Assembly: GCA_013146195.2 (NCBI GenBank)
Contig: CM028381.1
Coordinates: 99,041,502 to 99,105,501, forward strand
Direction: 5' to 3'
Length of the DNA: 64,000 bases
Source: Codonopsis lanceolata
Lineage: Eukaryota; Streptophyta; Magnoliopsida; Asterales; Campanulaceae
The number at the start of each line of letters is the position of its first letter. Position 1 is the first letter of the stretch. The notes beneath the pieces are model-generated. The model worked only from the letters and a program-made list of their open reading frames with translations, was not told where the DNA came from and ran no database searches. This document shows positions 21,996 to 32,911 of this stretch, piece after piece. The position numbers and the translations under genes were made by a program.

Positions 21996-23909
21996 TCTAT
22001 ATTATAAAGCATCTTGGGAAATACATGTGCAATCTATATATATAATAGTAATGGTAATGGTAGATTTATCCCTTCAAAATCTCAATTTTAAATTATTGAC
22101 TTTTGAATTACTATTTCACTTTTTCTTTCTCCTATTTTCTCTCTCATAACCACCATCTCCTTTGTTTTAATTTTGTTTAAACATTTTCTCTCTTTTGAAT
22201 TACCATTCCACTCTTTCTCTCTCCTATCTTCTCTCTATTTTCTCCGGTTGTATTTTTTCTCTACCGTCTCCTTCCTATTTTTCTCTCATCACTACCATCT
22301 CTTCTCTTTTAATTAAGTTTAAACATTTTTCTCTTTAAGCATAAAAAATAGTAACTAAAAAAATTATAGTTTCGGAATAAAAAAAAAACTAAAATATAAG
22401 TGGTTAGTAAAATAAAAATAATTTATGGAACAACCCATTATAAAAATAAAAATTTAATCAACAAAACAAAAAACATTAATGAAAAGTTAATAAAATAAAA
22501 TAAATTTAGGAACAAAAGTTTAAAACAAATTCTTAAAAATATATACGTAAAACAAAAATACATTAGTAAAATAAATATATTTGATGGAACAAAAATAATA
22601 GTTACAGAGTCAATAAAATAAAAATAATTTAAATTGAGGTTACTAAAATAATAAAAATAATTTACGAAACAAAAGTTGAAAACAAATTCTTAAAAATAGC
22701 TATGTAAAACAAAAATACATTAGTAAAGTAAAAAATATTTGATGGAACAAAAATAATAGTTATGGAGTCAATAATGCAAAAATAATTTGAATCGAGGTTA
22801 TTAAAATTATAAAATAATTTACTTGAACAAAAAATTAAAACAAATTCTTAAAAATAGTTATGTAAAACAAAAATACGTTAGTAAAATAAAAATATTTGAT
22901 GAAACAAAAATAATAGTTACAGAGTCAATAAAATAAAACAATTTAAACTGAGGTTAGCAAAATAATAAAATAATTTACGGAACCAAAGTTTTCAGAAATT
23001 ATTCTTAAAAATAAAACAAAAATAATAGTTTAAGTCAATAAAACAAAAAATATAATGGAAGTTAGTAAAATCAAAATAATTTACAAAACAAAATAATAAA
23101 CTAAAAATAATTTCGTTATTTAGATTTTAACTTATTTTCTTATTAGAAATTTCTTTATTCATAAAATATAAAATAATTTAATAAAAGTAATCATTCAAAA
23201 AGAATAACTTATTTGAGTTCAGATTCTAATCAAGAGGCGTAAAAAATTTAAGTTTGTTCGAAGACATTTATTCTACATAGTTTTTGAATAATATAATAAG
23301 TGTTTTGGGTTGTTAGACCATGAATTGACACTTAAAATTAGTATTCCAAGAATGTTATTGAGAAACATTGACCATGATGGATTATGCAATGTGCAAGACT
23401 AATCATCATAAATCTTGAGGATCACATTCTTGAAACAAATTTTTGAAAGAAGGCAATGTTCGAGAAAATGTTTTTATTCCAAGATTATCATTAACTCCTC
23501 TCGATGTAAAGACTATATTTTAAGTTCCGCAGAAGACAATTTTCATTGTTGGTATCTTATGAAGTGACAATTAATAAGTGTCAAAGCTCAATAATTACAC
23601 GTATGTCTTTCTTTTTAAGAAACCAATATTTAACAATTGAAAAGCGATTATATGTCGTTCAGTTAGAGTAAAAACTATTTTGGTTTGAAGATATTGATAT
23701 AAGATGAATATGAAAAACCAAATTAATAATAAGACAATAAATGTTGTGTATAAGGAGATTTTTTTAAATCTATAATGATTAGTGATATACTTATATGTAA
23801 TTGTTAATAAACCGATTTTTTTTATTTTATTATTTAAGATTTTTTTATCATCTTTATTTTATTTATGCATTTATTTATTGTGACGCTTAACGACGTGTTA
23901 AAAAACTAG
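21996..23909 (+). mobile_element. Possible non-autonomous Helitron
   Basis: The right end has a short hairpin (TTAAC, loop GACGT, GTTAA at 23887-23901), then AAAA and CTAG at 23906-23909, with T as the next base. That is the layout of Helitron 3' ends. The left end TCTATATTATAAAG resembles plant Helitron starts, but the base before it is G, not the expected A. There are no coding sequences and the interior is mostly a 157-bp tandem array. This is a structural inference only. Confidence 0.35.
22380..23090. repeat. 157-bp AT-rich tandem repeat, about 4 copies
   Basis: TTCTTAAAAAT recurs at 22530, 22687, 22845 and 23002, a spacing of 157-158. Each unit also has ATACATTAGTAAA, ATATTTGATGGAACAAAAAT and AATAGTTA(C/T)(A/G)GAGTCAAT in the same order. 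The last copy has an internal deletion. Confidence 0.8.
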
Positions 23910-25427
23910 TTGAGTTGTAATAAGTCCTGGTGTGATTTATTTTTGTTCGCCTAGATTTCTTGTTTTACTAATTTTTAGTTTGTAGTTTCTTACTTAATTG
24001 TTATCGTAATCAATTAAATCTCAATATATTTTTTGTCCGGCTTAAATTTATTGTTTTTTTTAAATATTCGTAAGTTGTGTAATTTTAAAAAATTAGTGTT
24101 AAATTTCCCTTCATCGGATGTCGAAATATTTGTGAGTTCGATTTCAAATGCTTTTGTTAGTTTACTGCCTCATTCAATTTATTTTATGGTTTTTGTTTGA
24201 TGATATTTTTATTTTTAAGTTTATTTCAATTAAATGTGTTGGGTTGATGTGTTGTTGAGAGATAATGCTTTTGGATACTTAAAATTTTACAGCTTAATAA
24301 AATTTGCTATTTCTTTAGTCTTTGGAATGTCGTTTTTTATTTGTGTAGTGTATATTTGTAATACCACATCCCACATCGGATAGGTGTGAGAATTGTGTTC
24401 GATTTATAAGGTGACCACACAATACTGGCACTAACATTATTCATGGATTTTTGAATCGACTTGTATGAATGCGTTTGATGACCCAATGATACATATGGGT
24501 CAATGGTACATCGCGTAACAAATCGACTTTCGGGCTCGAAACTTTACAACATTGATCCTACCCAAGCATATATAGTATTAATTATTCGTATTATATCCCT
24601 TTCATACACAAATCACGTATTATAACCCTTTTATACACAAATTACGTTCAATTATGCCCCCCTTCATACACTAAACATGTATGTTTCGTTCATACACTGA
24701 TCACATGTTCATATCATGTCCACTTCGTACACTGATCACATTTTCGAGCTTGAGACCTTACAACATTGATCCTACCCAAGCATATACATTATTAATTATT
24801 CATATTATACCCTTTTCATACATAAATCACGCTTCAATTATGCCCTTTTATACAACGATTACGTGTTCGTATCATGTCCCATTTATACATTGATCAAGTG
24901 TTATAGGTACGTGAATAAAATCTGGTACGTACGTATACTAACTTAAATTAGTCAATCATTAGATTATTTTTATTCACCTTGACACGTTTAAGATCGTTGG
25001 ACATGTTGCTTGATAAAGCCAACTAACCGCCATTAATTAATACGCTGGCGCATATGCTGACTAATACATCGCCACGCCCCAACGATTTTCGCGCTAATGG
25101 CATATCCCCCAAAAAATCACACACGTTTAAATAGATTTCCGGTGTAACTTGACTCAACTTATCTCACGACTGTAATCGTAATTTGAACATGAAACAAGTA
25201 ACATTATGCATGTAAGTCCTGTCTTAAAGACGGTGGCACTAAGGTAAATAAAACCCTGGCAAAGGCCATTTATAAACTACGGTATTTGAAAACTCATTTC
25301 ATCGAAAGTACACACGCGTGTTACATTGGCAAATAAATGCCAAAGAAAAGGTTAACTTGCCCAGTTTATTTTATTATATTTCCGATTTTATCCCTCAAAA
25401 GCGCAAACGGTTCCGCTTCTTCGCTTC
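23910..25427. other. AT-rich intergenic DNA, no gene recognised
   Basis: No coding frame has a recognisable product. A CCCACATCGGATAGGTGTGAG block near 24366 resembles motifs common in dispersed plant repeats. A direct repeat follows at 24534-24870. The last part is the upstream region of the VOC gene. Confidence 0.55.
24534..24870. repeat. Direct repeat of about 110 bp, copies about 214 bp apart
   Basis: TTACAACATTGATCCTACCC followed by AAGCATATA and an AATTATTC(G/A)TATTATA block occurs at about 24543 and again at about 24757. Each copy is followed by shorter CATACAC-A-ATCACG repeats. Confidence 0.75.
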
Positions 25428-25434
25428 TATAAAA
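25428..25434 (+). promoter_or_regulatory. TATA box of the VOC-domain gene
   Basis: TATAAAA, 141 bases before the ATG, followed by a CT-rich leader (CTCTCTCTTC, TCTCTCTCTT) typical of plant 5' UTRs. Confidence 0.6.
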
Positions 25435-25568
25435 TCCTCCCTACCTGCCCAGTTACCCGTCTCACTTATCCATTGCTTCCCACTTTCTCTCTCTTCTGCT
25501 CCAATATTTATAATTATCGCTGTCATTTTCTCTCTCTTAGGGTTTTTCTCTCTCTTCAACCTGTAGCG

Positions 25569-26718
25569 ATGGCGGAAGAGGCTGCGAACGGAGGGGCACA
25601 GAACGGAAACTCGAAGGTGGTGACGTTCTCAGCACTGAAGCCTCAGCTGTTTGTGGAGTCTGGGAAGGCTAACGACGCCGTACAGTTCTACAAGGCGGCT
25701 TTCGGAGCTGAGGAAGTGAGCCGTGTCTCTCATCCTAAGAGGAAGGCCGAACAGGAGCTTCCTCTCGTTATCTCTGCTGAGATCAAACTCGGTTTGTCGA
25801 CCATTCTCGTCTCTGATCTCATCGATGACTCCTCCCCGTACGAATATTTCTGTCTCACTACTTATGCATTTTTTTTGACTATATAATTATAAGATCTGAC
25901 CAAAATATAGATGATATACACGCCCTTCTAATTTTACCTGACTGTGACTACCAATTTTGTTACTATTTTTCAATTTTTTGTGTTATCGTTGTCGCCAAAA
26001 GCTGGGCCCATGCATATTCACGATGTTGTTCACATGACTGCAATTTTACCTTTAAATGTGTAGATCTTAGTTATGAAACAGCTATAGCATTAGATTTTGT
26101 TTATGCCTGAAAATGAGTTCTGATTTTACCATACGTGTTACATGTATCTCCTTGCTTGATTTTTGTCTGGTTGAATGGTCACTATCTCGCATTAGCTCTA
26201 TAGTTATGATGCTTTGGAGTTATTGTTCGTCGTATGTTTGTTTTCACGTCTACTTTTGGCCCAAGCTTATAGGTTTTTGTATGCTTATAATTTGTGGTTA
26301 TTTCTGATATCTCCGTGGTATGTATACTTTTGTTGACTGTTTGTCCTCTTTGCATTTGCATTTCGCTTCTCTGTCTGACTTCATCGGTTTCCAATTCGTG
26401 CTGTTTTTAATAATTATTAATTAATGTTACGGTTCATTCAAGCATCGGTGATGGAGATGTAGGTATAAACAATGACTCTGTTTTTTTGTGTTGGACAGTG
26501 TTAAGTCTGTTGGAACTGGACTAGTTTTCTGCCTGGAGACTGAGGACGTTGAAGCTGCCGTGGCGAAGGCTGTGACTGCCGGGGCTGTCTCGGAGGCTGA
26601 AATCACTGAAGGTGAAGACGCGTGCTGTGGTGATCGCGTGGGCAAGGTGACGGACCCCTACGGAATCGTCTGGTTGTTTTGCTCTCCTGCTAAGAAGTAT
26701 GCTGACGTGGATGCCTAA
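25569..26718 (+). CDS. VOC/glyoxalase-like protein, At5g48480-type, 2 exons
   Basis: Exon 1 is 25569-25837 and exon 2 is 26499-26718, joined CC/T within a proline codon across a 661-nt intron (GTACGA to TTGGACAG). The product has 162 residues; I recall the Arabidopsis relative At5g48480 as about 166. After an Ala/Asn-rich start come the first betaalphabeta module with NDAVQFYKAAFGAEE and HPKRKAEQELPLV, and a second module with LETEDVEAAVAKAVTAGA, GDRVGKVTDPYGIVWLF and a short hydrophilic tail. This is the vicinal oxygen chelate fold shared by glyoxalase I, bleomycin-resistance proteins and PhnB. No enzymatic activity is assigned to this plant subgroup with confidence. No targeting peptide is evident, so it is probably cytosolic. 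The frame is intact: this is the clearest host gene of the window. Confidence 0.93.
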
Positions 26719-27472
26719 GAGCCGTCTCATCTTAACAATCTCTGATCTTCTGTTTATTCTGTTTTTGTTTACACTGTAATGTAATGGCATGGACGCTAAA
26801 ATCACTCTAATAGTGGTAGTTGTAGCAAGAAGTAGATGAATAGGCCCTCTCTGAATGGTTTGGTTTATGGGATGATACTGTCGCGATGTTAATTTGGCAA
26901 AAAATTGAAAATTGAAGAACCCTTTGATTTGTATTTCCTAAAACTGCCAGCTGCCGGTTTTGTTCATACATTCCTTGTCTTATCTACTTTTTACTACAGT
27001 ATATCGTTGCAAATCTTAGTTGGGTTTAAACTATTACCGTGGTAGGTTATTTTAGACTTATGTAGTGGTGGTGGTTAATTGCTGTCATTGAAAGGCGATG
27101 TTATCTTACTTTGATATTCCCTAGTTTTTTAGTGTCATTTAAATATTGTGTTGTCTAATGTTAAAATAGACGCTTAATTGGAAGGATGGTAAAGGGGGAA
27201 ATGTGGACTATGTCGACTACTGTATGTGCACGATAGCTATCGGCTATTGACACGCGTCCCGAATAGGTAGAGTCAGGCCTTTATAGGGTTGAGAAGTGTA
27301 AATATCTGTGGATCATAAATTCATAATGCAGGTTTGGCAGTTGAGGTTATACAGGTGTGTGGTTCCCCAGGCGTAGTGATAGGGACGTTATCACGGATAT
27401 GGGATTGGGAGTGGATTTCTCGTGATTATATTTCGTAATTTACATTTTACATCGCTATAAATTACATCACTG
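26719..27472. other. 3' UTR and downstream flank, no further gene
   Basis: The 3' UTR of the VOC gene probably ends within the first few hundred bases. The remainder is AT-rich, non-coding, and leads into the first MULE target duplication at 27473. Confidence 0.6.
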
Positions 27473-27481
27473 TTTTAAGTA

Positions 27482-28962
27482 GAATAATGTAATTTTTTTG
27501 GTCCTGAATTGTACCAATGTTATGCGTTTGGTCCCTGTATTTTTTTTCTTTAAAGTAGGTTTTTGGTAAGAGATTACCCCCTGACTGTTATGTTTTTTTT
27601 TTGAAAACCCAAATTTACCCTTGTTAATGTTAGTGGTTCAAAATTAAAAAAAGAAGAAGATAAATTACCCTAATCAATAGGTTCGATGCTTCCACCTTTT
27701 CTGTTCGTTTTGCGGGTCAGATTCATGATTTCTCCTCCGTAGGCTACATTGATGGGATGAACGACCGCCATCTCCATCGACTTCGCAAACCGCTCTCCTC
27801 CATTGTTACATGTACTGACTTTGACACAGGGTTTAAAGAAAGATGAGATCTCCGGCCATAAGGTATTACATACAACCTTCCCCCTACCCCAATACTCAAA
27901 GAACCCGATATACTTTTGTTGAATCAAACAAGAATTCTAGCCCATCACAAATCCTCCTTCCGCCGTAGCCAACGCACACGAACCCACAGTATCTCCAATA
28001 TTCTAAACACTTGGCTACCCCACAGTAACGGCAAACCTAAAGCCCTAACCCACATTAAAGCTTTCCGGGTGGAGATGGGGCGCTTGGGCGGAGATTCGCG
28101 ACTAGTTTACGAGGCGTCGGGTTTGGTTGGGTACATTTGGAACACCGAGGAGGCCTCAAAGGCTTTCGAGGCCAAGAAGCTAGAGTTTTTGAAAGGCAAG
28201 AGGTTCAATCGGCATGACACGGACTACTTTGAAGCGCTTCTGGGATCCGAACGGAGATGTGGCGCTTGGTCGGCGGAGATTCGCGACTTCGCTTAAGAGG
28301 TGTAAGGTTTGGTTGGGTACATTTGGAACACCCGAAGAGGCATCAATGGCTTTCGAGGCTAAGAAGCTTGAGTTTTGCGAAAGGCAAGAAGCTCAATCTG
28401 ACGTGGATCGTGCTAGACCCGGATGTGGATCCGGAACTGATACATCAAGTCAAAGTGACGCCGGGCTGAATTTACAGTCGATTTTGATAGATAATGACGG
28501 GTTTTTGTTGGGTCAATTTAGCAACCGGATGATGACCTCACAATCTCGGATTAAGCGCCGACCGAATGAAGACACGAGAATTTTTCGGATAAGCATTGAG
28601 CAAATGTGATGGGTAATCAGTAATGTTGATACTGTCAGTTTTTTCTTTCCCTTGTTAATTTAGGGTTTAGCAATTAAGCACCACAGTTTTTTTTTCTTTC
28701 TTTTCTTGTTCTTTTTCGATATTGAACAACGGGTATTCGAGCTTTAGAAATAAATGATAATTTAGTGTTGAATTTGTTTTCTTTCTATTTTTTTTTAAAT
28801 TTTGAACCACTAACATTACTAAGGGTAAATTTGAGTTTTCAAAAAAAACATAACGGTAAAACTGACGGTAACCTCGTCAGGGGGTAATCTCTTACTAAAA
28901 ACCTACTTTAAGGACCAAACACATTACAAAAAAAGTTCAGGGACCAAAAAATTATATTATTC
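27482..28962. mobile_element. Pack-MULE-type element 1 (carries AP2/ERF fragments)
   Basis: 1481 bp. Terminal inverted repeats of about 170 bp start GAATAATGTAATTTTTTTGG at the left and, in reverse complement, GAATAATATAATTTTTTGG at the right. Both share AAAGTAGGTTTTT and TAAGAGATTACCCCCTGAC. The flanks TTTTAAGTA (27473-27481) and TATTAAGTA (28963-28971) form a 9-bp target duplication with one mismatch. Long TIRs plus a 9-bp duplication define a Mutator-like element. There is no MURA transposase inside; the interior holds gene-derived sequence, so it is non-autonomous. Confidence 0.85.
28055..28400 (+). pseudogene. Two tandem AP2/ERF-domain fragments
   Basis: Two partial copies of an AP2/ERF DNA-binding domain lie about 190 bp apart. 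The first (about 28061-28195) reads, across a stop and a frame change, WGAWAEIRD, RRRVWLGTFGT and EEASKAFEAKKLEF. The second (about 28254-28385) reads GAWSAEIRD, a frame change, then CKVWLGTFGTPEEASMAFEA. WLGTF, the EIRD block and the Ala-rich helix are diagnostic. The family comprises plant transcription factors that bind GCC-box or DRE sites. In-frame stops and shifts make both copies non-coding. Which ERF subgroup donated them is not clear. Confidence 0.75.
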
Positions 28963-29544
28963 TATTAAGTATCCATGTTTCAAAACTTAGAAAATGGCGT
29001 TGGGTATTTTATGGAAGAACTACTCTCTTAACCCGACCAGTGCTGAGATTAGCTGTGAGAGTCTACTAATTAAGATTTTTGGTTAATTGTGCTATTGGTC
29101 CTTTGACTTTGAGATATTCAAACTTTACTTCCTTAAGAAATTTTCGTAACAATTAGGTTTTAAATGTTTTAAATTTTCAGTCTCAATTCTTTAGATGGAT
29201 GCCATTGAGAAATTCCATTAAGGGCTCCATGTACCCCTTGTTAAGTGCCCCATGTACCACTCACATGGGCTGGGTAAGGGCTAAAATGAAGTTTTTTAAA
29301 ACTGAACTATTTGTAAATTTGTAATTGAGTCCCCTAAGGTTTGGAAAAAGACCACATGACCTTGCCCAAATTTCATTCGTTCCATTGAAAATAAAACAAA
29401 ACCTTAAGATCTGAAATTGAGGGCTTTCAGATGAATTCTGGAGAATTGTTGGGGTTCGCCTAATTCTGGAGAAGATGTTAAAAAAACAAAGTCAATTACT
29501 ATCAACGAGTGAAAAAAAAAAAAGCATTACGTAGACCACTTGTA

Positions 29545-29802
29545 CTCCCTCCGTCCCTAAATAATCGTCCTGCTTGACCCGGTGCACAGTTTAAGAAAAA
29601 GTAATTGACTTGATTATTTATATTGGTTTAATGTGTAGTTTCCTTTAATGCCCATGTATATGTGGCACATAATTAAAGTAGAGTGAAAAAGTAAGGGTAA
29701 AGTGGTAAAAATGATGTTCTAAAAAGGTAAGTTTCAAAGTGGACAATTATTTTGGGACGGACGAAAAAGGAAAGGAGGACGATAATTTAAGGACGGAGGG
29801 AG
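29545..29802. mobile_element. Stowaway MITE nested in MULE 2
   Basis: 258 bp with the canonical Tc1/mariner Stowaway ends: CTCCCTCCGTCCCTAAATAA at the left and GGACGGAGGGAG at the right. It is flanked by TA (29543-29544 and 29803-29804). No coding capacity, as expected. Confidence 0.93.
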
Positions 29803-29974
29803 TAATATATATTTCTTCCCTCACCATCATGGTTGCCATAGCAAAAATGTTGTCAAAATTTCATTCAACCAATTTTCGAACAACTGAACGGAGCTTAGCA
29901 TAACCAAGTAAAAGTGATTGGCAAAAACAAGTTCAAAAAGATCCAGATGAGACTAAAAACTGGATAGTACGTAA

Positions 29975-30280
29975 AAAGATCGATTCGCCAACCCCATCGA
30001 ATTATCTTGTTTATCCCTAAAGCATCACATCGAATCGCCAATGCAACTTTGGCGCCAAGAGAATGTCCGGTCTGCCTGACCAATGCACGATTGATAAGTC
30101 CACACTTGGGTGTTGCTTGCTCTGTCTTCAAAGCCCTGATACCACCCTTTTCTGCATCAATCCGAACATTTTTCGCAGGCTGTTTTGCAAGATTCAACAA
30201 GATGACTCCACATGCAATTAGGCGAGCACCAACACGTTCTCCAACAATAGCAGTAAGATTCGGAGCATTGTAATAGAACC
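29975..30280 (-). pseudogene. NOP58 (Nop domain) gene fragment
   Basis: The minus strand encodes APNLTAIVGERVGARLIACG, LLNLAKQPAKNVRIDAEKGG, IRALKTEQATPKCGLINRAL and AKVALAIRCDALG. After a frameshift it continues KQDNSMGLANRS. This follows NOP58 of plants block by block (the KTALAIRCDALGD and QDNSMGLENR region), the core C/D-box snoRNP protein of the nucleolus. Only the Nop domain core is present and a short internal deletion plus a frameshift break it. It is a captured fragment inside the MULE, in antisense with respect to neighbouring plus-strand genes. Confidence 0.85.
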
Positions 30281-31559
30281 ATGGGTGCTCTCAGATAGTG
30301 AATCTCGTTTGGAGGTCTGGATTCTGGAAGGGTTGGAAGGGTTAGAGAGAGAGAGGACGAAGAAATTGACATTAATAAGAAGATTTGACTTTGGGGGGGG
30401 GGGATTAATCATTGTATTGACCTGACCCGCTATTCATACACAAAGGCCAACGCAATTAGTTTGAAATCCCTCAATTTCATATCTTTGGGTTTTGTTTTAT
30501 TTCAAGGAATGAATGAGAATTTGGGGAAGAAGGCGTTGTGGTCTTTTTCGTAACCTTAGGGGATTAGATTGCAATTTTTTATATAGTTTAGTTTAGAAAA
30601 ATTTCATTTTAATCCTTATACAACGCACGTTAGAGACACATGAAACACTTAACGGAATTTCTGTAACGACATCTATCAAAAGGACTGAGGTTGTGACAAT
30701 TTAAAACTTTTAGGACCCATTTGTTACGAAAATTTCTTAAGGAACTAATGATAAGAATGATCCAAAATGAAAGAACCAATGGTGCGATTAACCCTAAAAT
30801 TTATAAGATGATCTTATAAGGTATCTATTCTTTTTTTGGCCAAAATATGAAAAACACCATAAAGTAACCACCCAATCTCATAATGCCCCCAATGTTAAAA
30901 TTTTTCCAACTTCATACCCAATCTTACCATTTGTCTCAGTTAGGACCATCCCGTTAGTGACTGTTAGAAATGCTAACAGATGAGGGGTCATTTTGGACAT
31001 TTGATTCGGGGGGCAAAGTGGGATTTGGTTATAGTTCACCATTTAATTGATATTTAGGATATTTTAAGTGAAAAATGGTTTTATAACAATCAAAATATTT
31101 TTTTTTTGAAAAATTATATTATTTTTTAAAAATTAAAAACAATATAATAGTGAGATTTGGTTAATAATTAATTTTTATCATTAATTGAACTTGCATATGT
31201 GGGATGGGTATATATTTAGTTAATCAAAATTATTTGTAATTATTAAAAAAATATAATTCAAACTTATTTTAAAAATCAAAAGATTAACTACCATAAATAT
31301 TTTTAAGTGAAAAATTCAAAAAATTATTCCAAATTATTTTTAAGTTAATATTTGATATAACTACCACAATATTATACTGAGTTTTTTTTACCAAAATATT
31401 GTAGTTTTAATTAAATATTCTTAAACTATAGTATTTCTTAATCTCTCTTTTGATTCAACATGATATTGACAAGAGATAAAATTATTCATTAATTATTTTC
31501 TTTTGAAAAGATAAAAATACCAACGATGTAATTAGCCCTTATTATAATGTTGACCAAGG

Positions 31560-31742
31560 GGATTGGACTTTGATGCAATTGCCACCGACTCTGACAATCC
31601 AACTGGAACCAAGCTCCACCGACACACCTCCAAAATTGTCTTTTATGATCCTCTCGTCTATGTGATCCGACGCCTCCAATTCACCATTTCCTCCACGCCA
31701 TTTTCGGCTAGCACCTTCGTCGCCGATACACCTATTCAATGT
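31560..31742 (-). pseudogene. Polyamine oxidase exon fragment with splice site
   Basis: On the minus strand an AG acceptor (ATTGAATAG at about 31750-31742) precedes an exon. In one frame it reads TKVLAENGVEEMV, then after a frameshift LEASDHIDERIIKDNFGGVS and VELGSSWIVRVGG. This is the N-terminal FAD-binding part of plant flavin-dependent polyamine oxidases (compare LEASDR-GGRI and VELGAGWI). The retained intron border shows that genomic DNA, not cDNA, was captured. The Asp-Glu replacing the Gly-Gly of the dinucleotide motif and the frameshift show decay. Confidence 0.8.
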
Positions 31743-31889
31743 TAAATCATACATGCCATGAATAGCCATCATTGGTGGCGGAGATGGAGGGATAGACGGC
31801 GAACGTGGGAAGCCTGTAATGCAGCTTCACAGCTTTAACTTATCTGGGTATCGAAAAGTTACATCTAGATCTAATTAATCTGTGTTTCG

Positions 31890-32215
31890 AAAGAAAGTAG
31901 GAGACTGATCATTCATCCTCTGTTCTTGCCTCCATAGAAATCGAAGCTGAAGAGGCTGGAGATAGAGAATGTGTTTGAACAGGGAGGAGAGAAGAAATGA
32001 GATCCCAATGCTTTTAGGATGAAATCGCTAGAAAGGCTAGACCAGATGGTGGTTACTTGCTTTACCGGATTTGTAGATGCAGAATGGAAAATTGTCGGCC
32101 TGAGACTGAAAAGGAGGCTGGTGGTGGAACAAGGGCAAGGTTGCTGCATTCGGCGCTGGGTTTGGTCGGAATGAAAGAGAGAGAGAGAGAGATAGAGAGA
32201 TGGTGGAGGCGAAGG
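31890..32215. other. Second non-TIR block in MULE 3, unidentified
   Basis: GC-richer than the TIRs, ending in a (GA)n tract at about 32175-32195. A minus-strand frame (32149-31913) and plus-strand frames both stay open for about 70 residues but match no family I recognise. It may be another captured fragment. Confidence 0.35.
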
Positions 32216-32911
32216 AGCTTGGATTTGAATTATATATTTTTTAATAATTACAAATAATTTTGATTAACTAAATGTATACCCATCCCACATATGCAAGTTC
32301 AATTAATGATAAAAATTAATTATTAATCAAATCTCACTATTATATTGTTTTTAATTTTTTTAAATAATATAATTTTTCAAAAAAAATTATTTTGATTGTT
32401 ATAAAACTATTTTTCACTTAAAATATCCTAACTATCAATTAAATGATGAACTATAACGAAATCCCACTTTGCCCCCGAATCAAATGACCAAAATGACCCC
32501 TCATCCGTTAGTATTTCTAACGGTCATTGACGGGAGGTTCCTAACTGAGACAAATGATAAGATTGAGTATGAAGTTGGGAAAATTTTAACATTGGGGGGC
32601 ATTATGAGATTGAGTGGTTATTTTGGAGTGTTTTTCATATTTTGGCCTCTTTTTTTATTGATTGGTTTTAGCATCCATTAAATTTGTTAACTACTTCGTT
32701 CATGCAAAAAGTAATACTTAGTGGATATATAATGAGTGATGCTACACAATTTGGTCTTCGGCCGTTTCTTGCTGTTTGTAGGATATCTGGGCTTATGAGA
32801 AGGTATGATCTTGAGAGACACCTTTGAAATGAAACTTTGTAAGGTATATATAGTCTTTCTGGGAGTGAAATCCGGGCTGAGTAACTATTATGGAGAGATC
32901 ATACGCCTTTA

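Larger units (their letters stand above)
29080..30794. mobile_element. Pack-MULE-type element 2 (carries a NOP58 fragment)
   Basis: 1715 bp including a nested Stowaway MITE. Inverted repeats of roughly 300 bp start GGTTAATTGTGC/GGGTTAATCGCAC and share TTCCTTAAGAAATTTTCGTA and CCCCTAAGGTT. The best flanking match is TAAGATTTT (29071-29079) against TAAAATTTA (30795-30803), 7 of 9. Element type is clear from the long TIRs; the target duplication is weak. No transposase is present. Confidence 0.75.
30838..32647. mobile_element. Pack-MULE-type element 3 (carries a polyamine oxidase fragment)
   Basis: 1810 bp. Inverted repeats are very long, about 430 bp, starting GGCCAAAATATGAAAAACAC at both ends and extending to the (ATATAATTCAAA) region at about 31264 and 32223. 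The flanks TCTTTTTTT (30829-30837 and 32648-32656) are an exact 9-bp target duplication. Only 43 bases separate its left end from MULE 2. It has no transposase; the interior contains an exon of a host gene. Confidence 0.88.

Noticed and set aside
25318..25566. 82-codon frame upstream of the VOC gene
   Set aside because: It covers the TATA box and CT-rich leader, and its hydrophobic end comes from the CTCTCT tract.
26113..26307. 64-codon plus-strand frame in the VOC gene intron
   Set aside because: It lies entirely within the intron defined by in-phase exons on both sides. It is Cys/Ser/Leu-rich from T-rich intronic sequence.
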